DNA of 64,000 nt from VAZQ01 sp963712565 (GTDB lineage Bacteria; Pseudomonadota; Alphaproteobacteria; Rhizobiales; Xanthobacteraceae), in contig CAVQIP010000029.1 in assembly GCA_963712565.1 (NCBI GenBank), forward strand, positions 29,097-93,096, in the 5' to 3' direction. The position numbers and the translations under genes were made by a program. The notes under the pieces are model-generated. The model searched no databases. It was not told the origin of the DNA and saw only the letters and a list, made by a program, of their open reading frames with translations. Shown piece by piece: positions 1 to 8,755 of this stretch. Position 1 is the first letter of the stretch. Every line of letters starts with the position of its first letter.

Positions 1-1
1 G

Positions 2-547
2 GGGCTGTTCGGCAAGGTGCTTGAGCTGGCGCTTGAAGCGCTTCCCGGGGCGGTCCGGATCGGGTTTCTCGCCAATCCCGCCGGCGCATCTATGGGGCTC
101 TGGGCACAGCAGGTCGAGGCCGCCGCCCGTGCTCGCGGCGTCGCGGTGCTGTTCCAAGAAGCCCGCACGACCGACGAACTCGTTCGTGCATTCGAGGGCT
201 TCGCCAAGCGGCAGGCGCAGGCCGTCATCGTGCCGACGAACGGGCTGTTCAACTCGCAAGTTACGCGCATCGCAGAACTCGCACTCGCGTCGCGTCTGCC
301 GACGGTCACGACATATCCCCACTTGCTCGAAGCCGGAGGGCTCGCGAGCTACGGGGTCGATGTGCGCGCGAACTTTCTTCGCGCCGCCGCCCATGTTGAC
401 AAGATCCTGAACGGAGCCAAGCCCGGCGATTTGCCGATCGAGTTCTCGACCAGGATTGTGCTGGTCATCAACCTCAGGACCGCTAAGGCGCTCGGCATCA
501 AGATCCCGCCCTTGCTCATCGCCCGCGCAGACGAGGTGATCGAGTGA
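2..547 (+). CDS. ABC transporter substrate-binding protein, 5' end outside window
   Basis: C-terminal part of a periplasmic substrate-binding protein of the ABC_sub_bind (TrpX-like, PF04392) family. The frame is open from base 2 and a GTG at 17 is not a convincing start, so the gene begins upstream. The visible protein contains the family hinge stretch LPGAVRIGFLANP and, later, an SRLPTVTTYPHLLEAGGL-type strand pair. Its stop (TGA 545-547) overlaps a GTG start at 544, so it was co-translated with the next gene, a second protein of the same family. Substrate unknown; no permease is visible. Confidence 0.75.
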   Translation, partial: GLFGKVLELALEALPGAVRIGFLANPAGASMGLWAQQVEAAARARGVAVLFQEARTTDELVRAFEGFAKRQAQAVIVPTNGLFNSQVTRIAELALASRLPTVTTYPHLLEAGGLASYGVDVRANFLRAAAHVDKILNGAKPGDLPIEFSTRIVLVINLRTAKALGIKIPPLLIARADEVIE

Positions 548-1142
548 GACGTCGCGAGTTCATCTTGGCTCTCGGCAGCGCGCTGGCGTGGCCGCTCGCC
601 GCGCGTGCGCAGATGTCGTCAAAACGCCCGCTTGTCGCAATCTTGTTTGGGACGACGCCGGAAGCCTCATCACGCCTCAAGGGCGGTTTTTTGCAAGGCA
701 TGCGCGAGTTCGGCTACGTCGAAGGTAGAAACTTCGAGCTAGCAGAGCGCTATACCGAGGGTCGTTCGGACCGATTTGCGCCGATGGCAGAGGAACTGGT
801 TCGGCTTAAGCCCGAGGTCATCGTGACCGCAAGTGTTGGAGCCAATGTTGCGGTGAAACAAGCGACGGCCGCTATACCCATTGTCTCCGCAGCGCTGGTC
901 GACCCGATCGGTCAAGGCTGGGTGGCGAGCCATGCCCGGCCAGGGGGCAAATGACAGGCATGCTTTGGAACGTAGATACGCTCCCTGGCAAGCAGCTGAG
1001 ACTCGCCATCGAAGTGGTCCCAGGCGCGACCAGGATCGGGATGCTGGTGAATTGGGGAACATCGGCTGTGCAACGCGACGCCGAGGCCGCAGCCGCGGCG
1101 TCTTGGCTGCCGCTGCTCACGAGCCGGAATTTGAGAGGCTGA
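544..1142 (+). pseudogene. second ABC substrate-binding protein, frameshifted and truncated
   Basis: The start is GTG 544, with a Tat-type leader (RRREFILALGSA, then AARAQ). The N-terminal lobe follows normally (RPLVAILFGTTPEASS, GRSDRFAPMAEELVRLKPEVIV) up to SHARPGGK, where the frame stops at 954. The expected continuation (TGMLWNVDTLPGKQL, EVVPGATRIGMLVN) is present one frame over from 951, which shows a single-base indel near 950. The second lobe is then lost: at about 1100-1140 the sequence runs into a GAF domain of the downstream kinase. Same family as the upstream gene. Not functional as it stands. Confidence 0.75.
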
Positions 1143-1192
1143 ACCAGCAATTCCCGCGTCCGCTGGACGAGAGCACGGGCGGTGGCCGCGCA

Positions 1193-2722
1193 ATGCTGTC
1201 GAAGCAGGTCCTTCAGTTAGTGCCGGTGCTGGGCAATCCCGCTGCGCCACCCGTAACCCAACTGTTTGCGCGCGAGCGGGGGTTCAACGCAGTCATTTTT
1301 GCTCCCATGATCCGGGAGGACAAGGTCATTGGCGCGATCGGCACCGCGCGCCGCGGCGCCGAGCCGTTCGACGACAAGCAGATCGCGCTTATCAAGACTT
1401 TCGCTGACCAGGCGGTGATCGCAATCGAGAACGTGCGGCTGTTCGACGAGGTGCAGGCGCGCACGGAGAAACTGAGCGAGTCGCTGCGGCAACAAACTGC
1501 CACGGCCGAAGTGCTCAAGACCATCAGCCGGACGGCGTTCGACCTTCAGCGCGTCCTTGAGACGTTGCTGGAGAATGCCGTCCGCATTTGCGGTGCCAAG
1601 CACGGCATGATTTTTCGCTACGATGGCGAATGCTGCCGCGCCGCCGCTGCCTACAATACCCCGCCCGGCAGCCTCGAGCTCTGGAAGCGGAGCCCAATTC
1701 GCGCAGGGCGAGGAACCACGGTGGGTCGCGCGCTACTGGAGCGCCGTCCAGTCCAGATTCCAGACGTCCAGGCGGACCCGGAATATGATTCTCCAGAAGC
1801 GCAGAAACTGACGGGCCTTCGGACGGTGCTAGCGGTACCCTTGCTGCGCGAGGGCGTGCCGCTCGGCACAATAGGTCTGTGGAAGACGGAGGTCGCACCG
1901 TTCACCGACAAGCAGATCGACCTGCTCACGACCTTCGCCGACCAGGCGGTCATCGCCATCGAGAACGTACGGCTGTTCGACGAGACCCGGGACAAGAGCC
2001 GGCAGCTTGCCGAGGCGAGCCAGCACAAGTCACAGTTTCTCGCCAACATGAGTCACGAGCTGCGCACCCCACTCAATGCCATCCTCGGCTACACCGAATT
2101 GATCATAGACGGCGTTTACGGCGTGCCGCCAGAGAAGATGGGCGACGTGCTCAAGCGGATCGAGAGTAATGGCAAGCATCTCCTTGGCCTGATCAACGCC
2201 GTGCTCGAGTTGTCGAAGATCGAGGCTAATCAACTAGTGCTCGAACTCGCCGACTACTCACTCAAGGATCTGGTGCAGGCCGTATGCACGGTAGTCGAGC
2301 CATTGGCGGCTGACAAAAAGATCGCACTCAAGACTGAAGTATCGACTGATCTGCCGCCTGGTCGCGGCGACGAACGTCGGCTAACGCAGGTGCTGCTCAA
2401 TCTTGTCGGTAATGCGATAAAGTTCACCGATGCGGGCGAGGTGGTCGTCGAAGCTAGCGCAACCAGCGGAGCGTTTAATTTGTCGGTGCGCGATACCGGC
2501 CCCGGCATCTCACCCGCCGTTCAGGCCAAGCTTTTCCAGGAGTTTCAGCAAGGCGACCATTCAATTAAAAAGGGGGGCACAGGGCTAGGGCTCGCGATCT
2601 CCAAGCGGATCATCGAGATGCATGGCGGACGAATCTGGGTGGAGTCAGTCGTCGGAGAGGGCTCGACGTTTTTCGTCACAGTCCCTGTCGAGGCTCAGCA
2701 AGCCAAGCCGCTATCAAATTAG
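1193..2722 (+). CDS. GAF-domain hybrid-type sensor histidine kinase, N-terminally truncated
   Basis: Cytoplasmic sensor kinase of about 509 residues. It starts inside a broken first GAF domain, followed by one complete GAF domain (about 1530-1990; the repeated phrase FADQAVIAIENVRLFDE ends both). The HisKA box FLANMSHELRTPLNAILGY holds the phospho-accepting His. The HATPase boxes are N (LLNLVGNAIKFTD), G1 (DTGPGIS), F (FQEFQQ) and G2 (GTGLGLAISKRI). There is no receiver domain and no membrane segment. The start is uncertain: the frame is open to 881, but that part is out-of-frame binding-protein sequence; ATG 1193 is the first plausible Met. Families of this type often sit beside ABC_sub_bind genes; here the two have been joined by a deletion. 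Confidence 0.8.
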   Translation: MLSKQVLQLVPVLGNPAAPPVTQLFARERGFNAVIFAPMIREDKVIGAIGTARRGAEPFDDKQIALIKTFADQAVIAIENVRLFDEVQARTEKLSESLRQQTATAEVLKTISRTAFDLQRVLETLLENAVRICGAKHGMIFRYDGECCRAAAAYNTPPGSLELWKRSPIRAGRGTTVGRALLERRPVQIPDVQADPEYDSPEAQKLTGLRTVLAVPLLREGVPLGTIGLWKTEVAPFTDKQIDLLTTFADQAVIAIENVRLFDETRDKSRQLAEASQHKSQFLANMSHELRTPLNAILGYTELIIDGVYGVPPEKMGDVLKRIESNGKHLLGLINAVLELSKIEANQLVLELADYSLKDLVQAVCTVVEPLAADKKIALKTEVSTDLPPGRGDERRLTQVLLNLVGNAIKFTDAGEVVVEASATSGAFNLSVRDTGPGISPAVQAKLFQEFQQGDHSIKKGGTGLGLAISKRIIEMHGGRIWVESVVGEGSTFFVTVPVEAQQAKPLSN

Positions 2723-2748
2723 TCAAGCAGCGATGTCCGTTCCTGCCG

Positions 2749-3265
2749 AGTAGGCCCGGGGAATTTCACCCCGAGCCTCTCACAGATCCGGATTTGACAC
2801 TCTCGCGTCATCCGGCTCGTGCCACCGCACGAAGGCTGCCGCCTTCCGTTGAGAATTGGAGCTCCTCCTGTTGCCAGTTGGCTCGCTCCCAACGTCGATG
2901 ACCTGCCCCCTTCGCTCCGCGGGCATTACACCCGCTTCCTTGCTACTACGAAGCAGTCCGCCCCTAGCCGACGCATCGGTACTTTCGGCCTCGCGGTTGG
3001 AGCCGCTTGTGCCTTTTCCCTTGCCATCGCCGGCCAGGTTCTCACGTTCCGCACGAGAGCCTAGTCGAGGTTCGCGCCGCCTACATGCCGGATGCCGCTC
3101 GGGCGGTCTCATGCCATCCCCCGAGCTTTTCCCGGAGGACGGGTCAACCCCCGGTTCTGACATCGCCTAATCCGATTTCGACACTTCTGCAGCGGTTCGC
3201 TTGCGCTCGCCTCTCTCGACCTTGCCGTCCTGGACCTTCGGTCCAAGTTTGACTGCAACGCTCAC
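2749..3265 (-). mobile_element. ORF-less group II intron (ribozyme only)
   Basis: Read on the minus strand this stretch has group II intron features. Domain V lies at 2784-2818: GAGCCGGATGACGC, a GAGA tetraloop, then GTGTCAAATCCGGAT pairing back. Domain VI follows (a GGGG/CCCC hairpin with a GTGAAAT loop) and the 3' end is about CCTAC(TC) near 2748-2751. Upstream are domain I-type stretches (GTGAGAACCTGG, GGACTGCTTCGTAGTAGC, GAGCGAAGGGGCAG-like). The 5' end is probably GTGAGCG at 3265. The reverse-transcriptase/maturase gene that usually fills domain IV is absent; only about 60 nt lie between the usual ORF start context (CAGGAGGAGC) and domain V. A 127-codon open frame inside is the ribozyme itself. 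Boundaries are good to a few bases. Confidence 0.8.
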
Positions 3266-3522
3266 CACCACGGCTTGCCGGCCTGCGGAAGTTGAGCGCG
3301 CATGGTCTACGCAAGGCGGGCGCGACGCGCCTTGCCGAGCATAGCTGCACCGATCATGAGATCATGGCGTGGGGCGGCTGGTCGTCGATCAAAGAAGTGC
3401 AGCGCTACACTAAAGCTGCGAACCGCAAGCGGCTCGCGCTGCAGGCAGCTCGCAAGCTCAAAGACCGAACAGAAGTGGCTAACCTCGAGACCCGGTTAGC
3501 CAATCAAGGCGAAAAATCCTGA
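3266..3522 (+). pseudogene. C-terminal remnant of a tyrosine recombinase/integrase
   Basis: The frame reads AGLRKLSAHGLRKAGATRLAE, then GGWSSIKEVQRYTKAANRKR. This is the C-terminal catalytic patch of phage-type tyrosine recombinases: HxxR in HGLR, then G-W, then the nucleophilic Tyr in QRYT. A TTG at 3292 could start a 76-residue peptide, but the match to the family extends upstream to the group II intron edge at about 3265, where it stops. The 5' part of the gene is absent from the other side of the intron (26 bases and then the kinase stop), so a deletion as well as the insertion removed it. It marks a former mobile island. Confidence 0.7.
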
Positions 3523-3672
3523 GAGATCAAGCATTGAATCAATAGTTGGCGACCCCGGCTGGATTGCCTGAATTCAGTTAGATCAAGGCGATGCTGTGGC
3601 ACAAGGGCACCCGGGCGCGCTTTGGGCCGCAACGGTTATTTCCGCCAGTGGCACACATCATGAAGGACGACC

Positions 3673-3888
3673 ATGTTCCCCATGTCCGAGGATCTCATCT
3701 GGCGCGGCCTCGAGGCTGCGGAGGATTACATCCCGTTCGACGATTTGAAGCTCGCCCTCGAGCACGATCTCCCGATGAGCCGATTCATCCTGCACCGCCT
3801 AGGGCAAGTGTGGTCGGTACCGCGCGAGCTGGACTGCCAAATCCACATGCTGCGCCATGTGATCGCCGAGGCCCGCAACCGTCTGTAA
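3673..3888 (+). CDS. hypothetical protein, 71 residues
   Basis: Small acidic, probably cytoplasmic protein (MFPMSEDLIWRGLEAAEDYI start, then FDDLKLALEHDLPMSRFILH) with no signal or membrane segment. A good ribosome site (GAAGGACG, about 6 bases before ATG 3673) and coding-like composition support it. A longer open frame overlaps it in another phase and leads into the helicase remnant; that upstream part looks non-coding. The protein lies between the integrase remnant and the helicase tail. Function unknown. Confidence 0.5.
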   Translation: MFPMSEDLIWRGLEAAEDYIPFDDLKLALEHDLPMSRFILHRLGQVWSVPRELDCQIHMLRHVIAEARNRL

Positions 3889-3917
3889 GTCTTCTTATAT
3901 GCGTTCGCCCTGCGACG

Positions 3918-4543
3918 AAGGTCAGGCGCTTGCCAGACGAGCGGCAGGAGGCGTATCGCCAAATCAAATCAATGTCTGCAGATCCGCAGGACCTCGATCT
4001 TGTCAAACCGAAGTCCTGGATGGAGGCTACTTCAGTACGCGAAGCGGATGGCACCGAACATCCACTGCCCATTTACAAAAACCATATGCTTTGCGGTGAG
4101 GAGGGGGCGTTCCCTGCTGACTTGAATACGTGGGAGGTCGACGTTCTAAAGGCCGAAATGCAGCGCGAAGGCTTTTTGGCGTGGTACCGAAACCCATCGC
4201 GCTCTAGTCAAGACTCCCTCGGTGTCGCGTATAACGTTGACACGCAGGTCCTGATTGTCCGGCCAGACTTTATTTTCTTCTCCTCACAGGCGAACGGCAC
4301 AATAGCTGCGGACATCGTGGACCCGCACGGGACCCAATTCAGCGACGCAATCCCAAAGCTCCAGGGATTGGCTCGGTATGCTGAACAACATGCTCACGTG
4401 TACCGCCGCATCGAATCTGTTGCGAAGGTCGGCGATAAGCTACGGGCGCTCGACTTGACAAGAGTCCGGAAGTCTGCAAGGCGGTGTGCGAAGCGAGCGA
4501 CGCGAAGACCGTGTTTGGAAGTCCGATCGCGAGTGACTACTAG
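3918..4543 (+). pseudogene. C-terminal remnant of a DEAD/DEAH restriction-type helicase
   Basis: The protein stretch includes PLPIYKNHMLCGEEGAFPAD, LNTWEVDVLKAEMQREGFLA, WYRNPSRSSQDSLGVAYN and IVDPHGTQFSDAIPKLQGLA. It resembles the C-terminal region of large helicases of type I/III restriction-like systems. No Walker motifs or helicase core are present. Near 4465 a small indel shifts the frame: the natural tail KAVCEASDAKTVFGSPIASD, ending at TAG 4541-4543, is read in another phase. The 5' limit is approximate. Remnant only; the family call rests on remembered sequence style, so moderate confidence. Confidence 0.55.
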
Positions 4544-4561
4544 GCCAACGCGCTGACTAAA

Positions 4562-5030
4562 ATGGTGTTAGCCATTGCCCAGCAGCGAAGGGCTGTAGCT
4601 TCATCAGCAAGTCAACGAACCGCACTACGCAAACAGATCAACGACTTCTATTTGCCCAGGGCCAATGCCAACAAGAAGATCGCCGAAAGTCTTCGATGGG
4701 CCGAGTTCAGCCTAGCCCTGGCCGCGACTATCATAACCGCCATGGTCGGTATAGCTGGGCAAGGAACTCTTTGGCATCAAGTTTGATTTTGTTGCGCTCA
4801 CCGCCGTGTTGACGACCATCGCAGGGGCCATCCTTGCGCATATTGAAGCTTCGCGATCCGACTTTCTGGTGATGGTTTATCGAGCCTCTGCGCGGCGGTT
4901 GAGTGCTGAACTTGCCACGAGCGGCGTAAATGCACTGTCGCCGGAGAATTGGTCCGACTTTGTGAACCGCTGCGAAGCAATCATTTCTGAAGAGAACACA
5001 AGCTGGGCCGCCAAATGGACCAAGATATGA
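4562..5030 (+). pseudogene. SLATT/DUF4231-like two-helix membrane protein, frameshifted
   Basis: Frame 1 (4562-4786) encodes RKQINDFYLPRANANKKIAE, then a first hydrophobic helix FSLALAATIITAMVGIAG. Near 4760 a one-base indel moves the continuation to another frame: KELFGIKFDFVALTAV, second helix LTAVLTTIAGAILAHIE, then VYRASARRLSAELATS and WSDFVNRCEAIISEENTSWA, ending 5030. A two-helix core followed by a Y..A..RL helix and a W..FV.R.E...S.E...W tail fits the SLATT (SMODS-associated 2TM) / DUF4231 pattern. Such domains are usually effector membrane modules in bacterial conflict systems. The stop overlaps a following ATG (ATGA at 5027). Confidence 0.6.
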
Positions 5031-5125
5031 ACGGAGGCGCATCCATCCAGTTCATCGGCCCGTCTGATGGAACGCCGCTCTCTCTACTCGCAAAAGTCAA
5101 ACAACAACGCGCCCTTTCAGGTTGA
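5027..5125 (+). other. short coupled reading frame after the SLATT-like gene, possible truncated gene
   Basis: ATG 5027 overlaps the stop of the SLATT-like gene (ATGA), an arrangement typical of operons. The frame runs 32 codons (SIQFIGPSDGTPLSLLAKVK in the middle) and stops at 5125. This looks like the head of a longer protein cut by a frameshift or deletion; nothing recognisable follows. No function can be assigned. Confidence 0.3.
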
Positions 5126-5179
5126 TTTTGAAGTCGGGGGCGGCCGATCTTTTCTGGAAATCAACGGCAAAAGGGAGGC

Positions 5180-5449
5180 TCATTTTCCGCCGCGTGCTTG
5201 TCCAGTCTGTGCTTCAAGCGCTGGTGGTGATCCGATGGCAGCTACGGCTGCTTCGGGTTCAAGTCTCACCACTCGCTTGCGCTTCAGCACCGTGAGCCCA
5301 GCCTTGAGTGCGTTGACCGTCGCCTTGCCGAGGCCTGCTGTCTTCGCCTTCTCGATTGAGGTGGGCACGCCGCCGTATCGTTTGTTTCTTGAGCATCGGT
5401 CTTCATCTAAAATGAAGAAATGCCGCTCTATTGTCCAGGAGCGGTGCAC
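5180..5449 (-). CDS. hypothetical protein, 89 residues, doubtful
   Basis: Minus-strand frame with a GTG start and weak ribosome site. The middle part (SIEKAKTAGLGKATVNALKA, LTVLKRKRVVRLEPEAAVAA) has coding-like GC-rich third positions, basic character and no membrane segment. No family recognised. It occupies the otherwise empty stretch between the SLATT-like gene and the secreted protein. It may be a remnant or a chance frame. Confidence 0.25.
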   Translation of the reverse strand: MHRSWTIERHFFILDEDRCSRNKRYGGVPTSIEKAKTAGLGKATVNALKAGLTVLKRKRVVRLEPEAAVAAIGSPPALEAQTGQARGGK

Positions 5450-5484
5450 GGTCTCTGTAGCCGTTCCAGCGGAGAACAGCCCCG

Positions 5485-5849
5485 ATGATACGCCTGCTGT
5501 TCACGATGCTGTTGAGTGGTCTCGCTTCATTACAAGCATCCGCACAAAACGATGCGAGCCAGATACTCCTGGCGCTCAGTGAAGACGAACGAAAGCCTTC
5601 ACGCACCTGCTGCGGAATAGCAATGAGAAATGCGACCGGGTGATCCGCACATTGTTTAGTGGGACTGCGGTTGGGCTGGATAACTGGGAAATTCTGTGTC
5701 GAGACCGAAATTCGTACTCGGTCAGTATCCCGCCGGAGGTAAACGCCGACATCCAATTGGCGAGTTGCCGTGAATTGGTCGCGACAAGCAAAAGGCTTTT
5801 GGGGAGGGCGGGCAGCAAAAGCAGGGCGACCGGCTGCAGGATCAAGTGA
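5485..5849 (+). pseudogene. small secreted protein, frameshifted
   Basis: ATG 5485 is preceded by GGAG (5471-5474). The product starts with a clear signal peptide (MIRLLFTMLLSGLASLQASA, cleavage likely after ASA). It continues QNDASQILLALSEDER before a one-base indel near 5590. The rest is read in the next frame: KAFTHLLRNSNEKCDRVIRT, LFSGTAVGLDNWEILCRDRN, SVSIPPEVNADIQLASCREL, stop 5849. The mature protein would be about 95 residues with three cysteines. No family recognised. In the given sequence the first frame ends early at 5643. Confidence 0.55.
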
Positions 5850-5941
5850 GCGGCGGCTTACGGTTGGCTCAGTTCGCCAGTGAGGATAAGACAGTGATAG
5901 TGGCACAGAAGGCGCGTTGAAGGGTTGTCATTGAAACACTC

Positions 5942-8420
5942 ATGCCAAGCGGGCCGGGTGAGCGATACGACTTCTTCCTGAGCCGTCGGGGCTCGGTGGC
6001 CGCCATTGCGCGCGAGGTCACCGACGTTCTCACGGAGAAGGGCTACAGGGTCCTCGTCGCAGGACTACGACATTCCGCTGGGCGCGAGCTTCGTCGAGGC
6101 GATGCACGAGGCAATCATCAACTCCCGTGACCTCATCATCCTCTTTACCGAGGACTATCTACGCGTCGCCCTACACCCGCAAGGAGTTCACGAGCTTCGA
6201 GGCGGAGCGGCGCAAAGACCGCCGAAGAGCGTCACATCATCGTGCTGCGTTGTGAGGACGTGCCGCTGCGTGGGCTGCTCGCCGACAATGTCTATCAAGA
6301 CCTTGTTGGCATCGAGGACCCCGAGGAACGCAAGCGTCGCATCATCGCCGCTGCCGAGCGCCAATCGCAGGCAGCGCCACCGCCACCACGACCATTCATC
6401 GGGGTGCCGCCGCGTATCGCGAGCTTCACAGGTCGCGCTGACGAACTCGACCGGCTCGACGCCATCCTGATGCAGGACAAGCCCGCTGCCGTGACGCAGG
6501 CGTCGGTCGGTCGCGCGGCGGTGCAGGGCATGGGCGGTGTGGGTAAGACTTCGCTGGCCGTTGAGTATGCGCATCGCTTCGAGGTCTCTATGCGGGCGTG
6601 TGTTGGTGTCCGGCCGAGACGCGCACGGGGCTCTTGAGTGCTCTTGCGAGCCTTGCTGTGACGTTGGGTGCAGCGACGGCAGAAGAAGCCGATGTTGAGA
6701 AGGCGGCGAAGGCAGCGCTGCGCCGATTGGCCGAACAACGCGCGACATGGCTCCTCGTCTACGACAACGTCACCGCGCCAGATGACATAGCAGACCTTCT
6801 GCCATCCGCTGGGGCGCGCGTGCTGATCACGTCGCGGTTCTCGGACTGGAGCGAACTGGCCGATGAGGTCGCGCTTGACGTGCTGCCGCTTGAGGAGGCC
6901 GTAGCACTGCTTCAGAGCCGCACGGGACGCAGCGATGCTGCGGGCGCAAAGACGCTTGCGGAGGCTCTCGGTCGCCTTCCGCTCGCTCTCGACCATGCAG
7001 CGGCCTACTGCAAGCGCACGCAGATGCGCTTCGCCGACTACGCGGCGAAGGCTTCGAGCCTCATCGCCGCTGCACCGCGTGGCGCGGGCTATCCCAGGAG
7101 CGTCGCCGCGACCTTCGACCTCGCCATCACCGAGGCCGTGGCGCAATGCCCAGCGGCGGAAGCGCTCATGGCGTATCTGGCCCAGTGCGCGCCCGAGCGC
7201 ATCCCAATGACACTGGTCGAGGGCGCGGTTGAGGATGAAGCGGAGCGCATGGAAGCGCTCGCTGCGCTTGCCGAAGTGTCGCTTCTGAAGCACGACCCAT
7301 TCGAGGACGGCACTCCTGCGGTGACGGTGCATCGTCTCGTGCAGGCAGTGGCACGAGCACGGTCGGAGGCAAAGGGTTCGGCGCAGGATGCCGTCGAGCG
7401 ACTGATTGCACGGCTGGTGGCGATCTATCCCAAGGAGGGCTACAGCGATCCGCAGTCATGGCCACTGTGCGCGCAGCTTACACCGCATCTGCTTGCGCGG
7501 CGTGAAGCGCGGCCCTGATGACGCTTCGGATGTTGCAGACTGGCCCGAGCTTTTGAACCGGGCAGGCAGTTATTTCCTCGGGCGCGCGGCTTACTCCCAA
7601 GCCGCGCCGCTTCTTCGCGATGCACTGGCGATACGCGAAAAGGCGCTCGGCCCTGAGCATCCCGATACGGCGGACGAGCCTCAACAACCTCGCCATCCTG
7701 CTTCGGGACCAGGGCGACTTTGCAGCGGCGCGACCGCTCTACGAGCGCGCGCTGGCGATCCGCGAGAAGGCGCTCGGCCCCGAGCATCCCGATACGGCGA
7801 CGAGCCTCAACAACCTCGCCATCCTGCTCGCAGGCCAGGGCGACCTTGCGGGGGCGCGGCCGCTCTATCGAGCGCGCGCTGGCGATCCGCGAGAAGGCGC
7901 TCGGCCCCGAGCATCCCGATACGGCGAGGAGCCTCAACAACCTCGCGCGTCCTGCTCCACGACCAGGGCGACTTTGCTGGGGCGCGGCCGCTCTTCGAGC
8001 GCGCACTGGCGATCAGCGAAAAGGCGCTCGGCCCCGAGCATCCCGATACGGCGACGAGCCTCAACAACCTCGCCGGCCTGCTCGAGGCCCAGGGCGACCT
8101 CGACGGGGGCGCGGCCGCTTTTCGAGCGCGCACTGGCGATTAACGAAAAGGCGCTCGGCCCCGAGCATCCGACTACGAACTCGCGCGCAGCCATGTGGCC
8201 TTCCTGTTGATCGCAAATGGCCAGCCGACCGAAGCACTCGCTCTTGGCGAAACCGCTCTCGACGCTCACAACAAGAGTTCTTGGACGGGATCACGCCTGG
8301 ACCAAGGGCAGCGCCCGCGTCAGCGCCGACGCGCTCGACGCGCTTGGCCGCGCAGAGGAGGCGAAGGCGCTGCGGGAGAAGTATGGGGTCACGGAGTCTC
8401 GGAGCCCTAAGACCCCCTGA
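5942..8420 (+). pseudogene. TIR / NB-ARC / tetratricopeptide (STAND-type) protein, multiply frameshifted
   Basis: The pieces lie in order across three frames. The TIR domain (5942-6230) reads ERYDFFLSRRGS, DYDIPLGASFVEAMHEAI, SRDLIILFTEDY and SPYTRKEFTSFEAE; the Glu in FVEAM is a candidate NADase residue. The linker ERHIIVLRCEDVPLRGLL follows. The NB-ARC/STAND NTPase (6400-7500) has P-loop GMGGVGKTSLAVEYAHRF, Walker B-like WLLVYDN and ARVLITSR. TPRs of kinesin-light-chain type (7600-8180; SLNNLAILLRDQGD, ALAIREKALGPEHPDTA) lead to the end LGRAEEAKALREKYG, stop 8420. At least seven indels are needed (about 6055, 6165, 6212, 6580, 7500, 7670 and several in the TPRs). The architecture matches bacterial TIR-STAND immune-like receptors. 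As given the gene is broken. Confidence 0.75.
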
Positions 8421-8755
8421 GACCTCATTCGGTCCCGCGCGCGAACCTTCGACGACCCCGCGTGTATGCGTCCCAGCGCGGGGGCTGAAACGGCGTTGTC
8501 GAGCACTTTGGTTCATGCCACTTGAGACCGCGGGCCATGCAGATGGTGACGAAGCGGCCTCAAAGCGTCGTTCAGGATGCCTTCGTTGACGGGTCGCGCA
8601 CGCCTTGGTACTGCCACGCAAACGCTGGCAGCGCCGCAGACGCCGAGCACTCCTTGGCAAGGATGGGATGAAGGATAGTCCGCTGCGCCAACTGACGTCG
8701 GACCAGGCAGGGCAATGTAGCCGCTTCGGTCTCTATCGATGACGCTGCAGAACGG
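8421..8755. other. intergenic space between two convergent genes
   Basis: This stretch separates the end of the TIR/NB-ARC/TPR gene (plus) and the end of the patatin gene (minus). Only short chance frames are visible; no hairpin with a T-run, no repeat and no RNA gene was recognised. Confidence 0.6.

Noticed and set aside
881..1192. Long open frame joined in phase to the sensor kinase
   Set aside because: This part is antiphase to the clear binding-protein coding sequence and matches no kinase domain; only the part after about 1140 is GAF.
2780..3163. 127-codon minus-strand open frame
   Set aside because: It lies wholly within the group II intron ribozyme, over domains I-V; the composition is that of structured RNA.
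3591..3917. Upstream extension of the helicase-tail frame
   Set aside because: Arg/Pro-rich, overlaps the better supported 71-residue gene and has no similarity to helicases.
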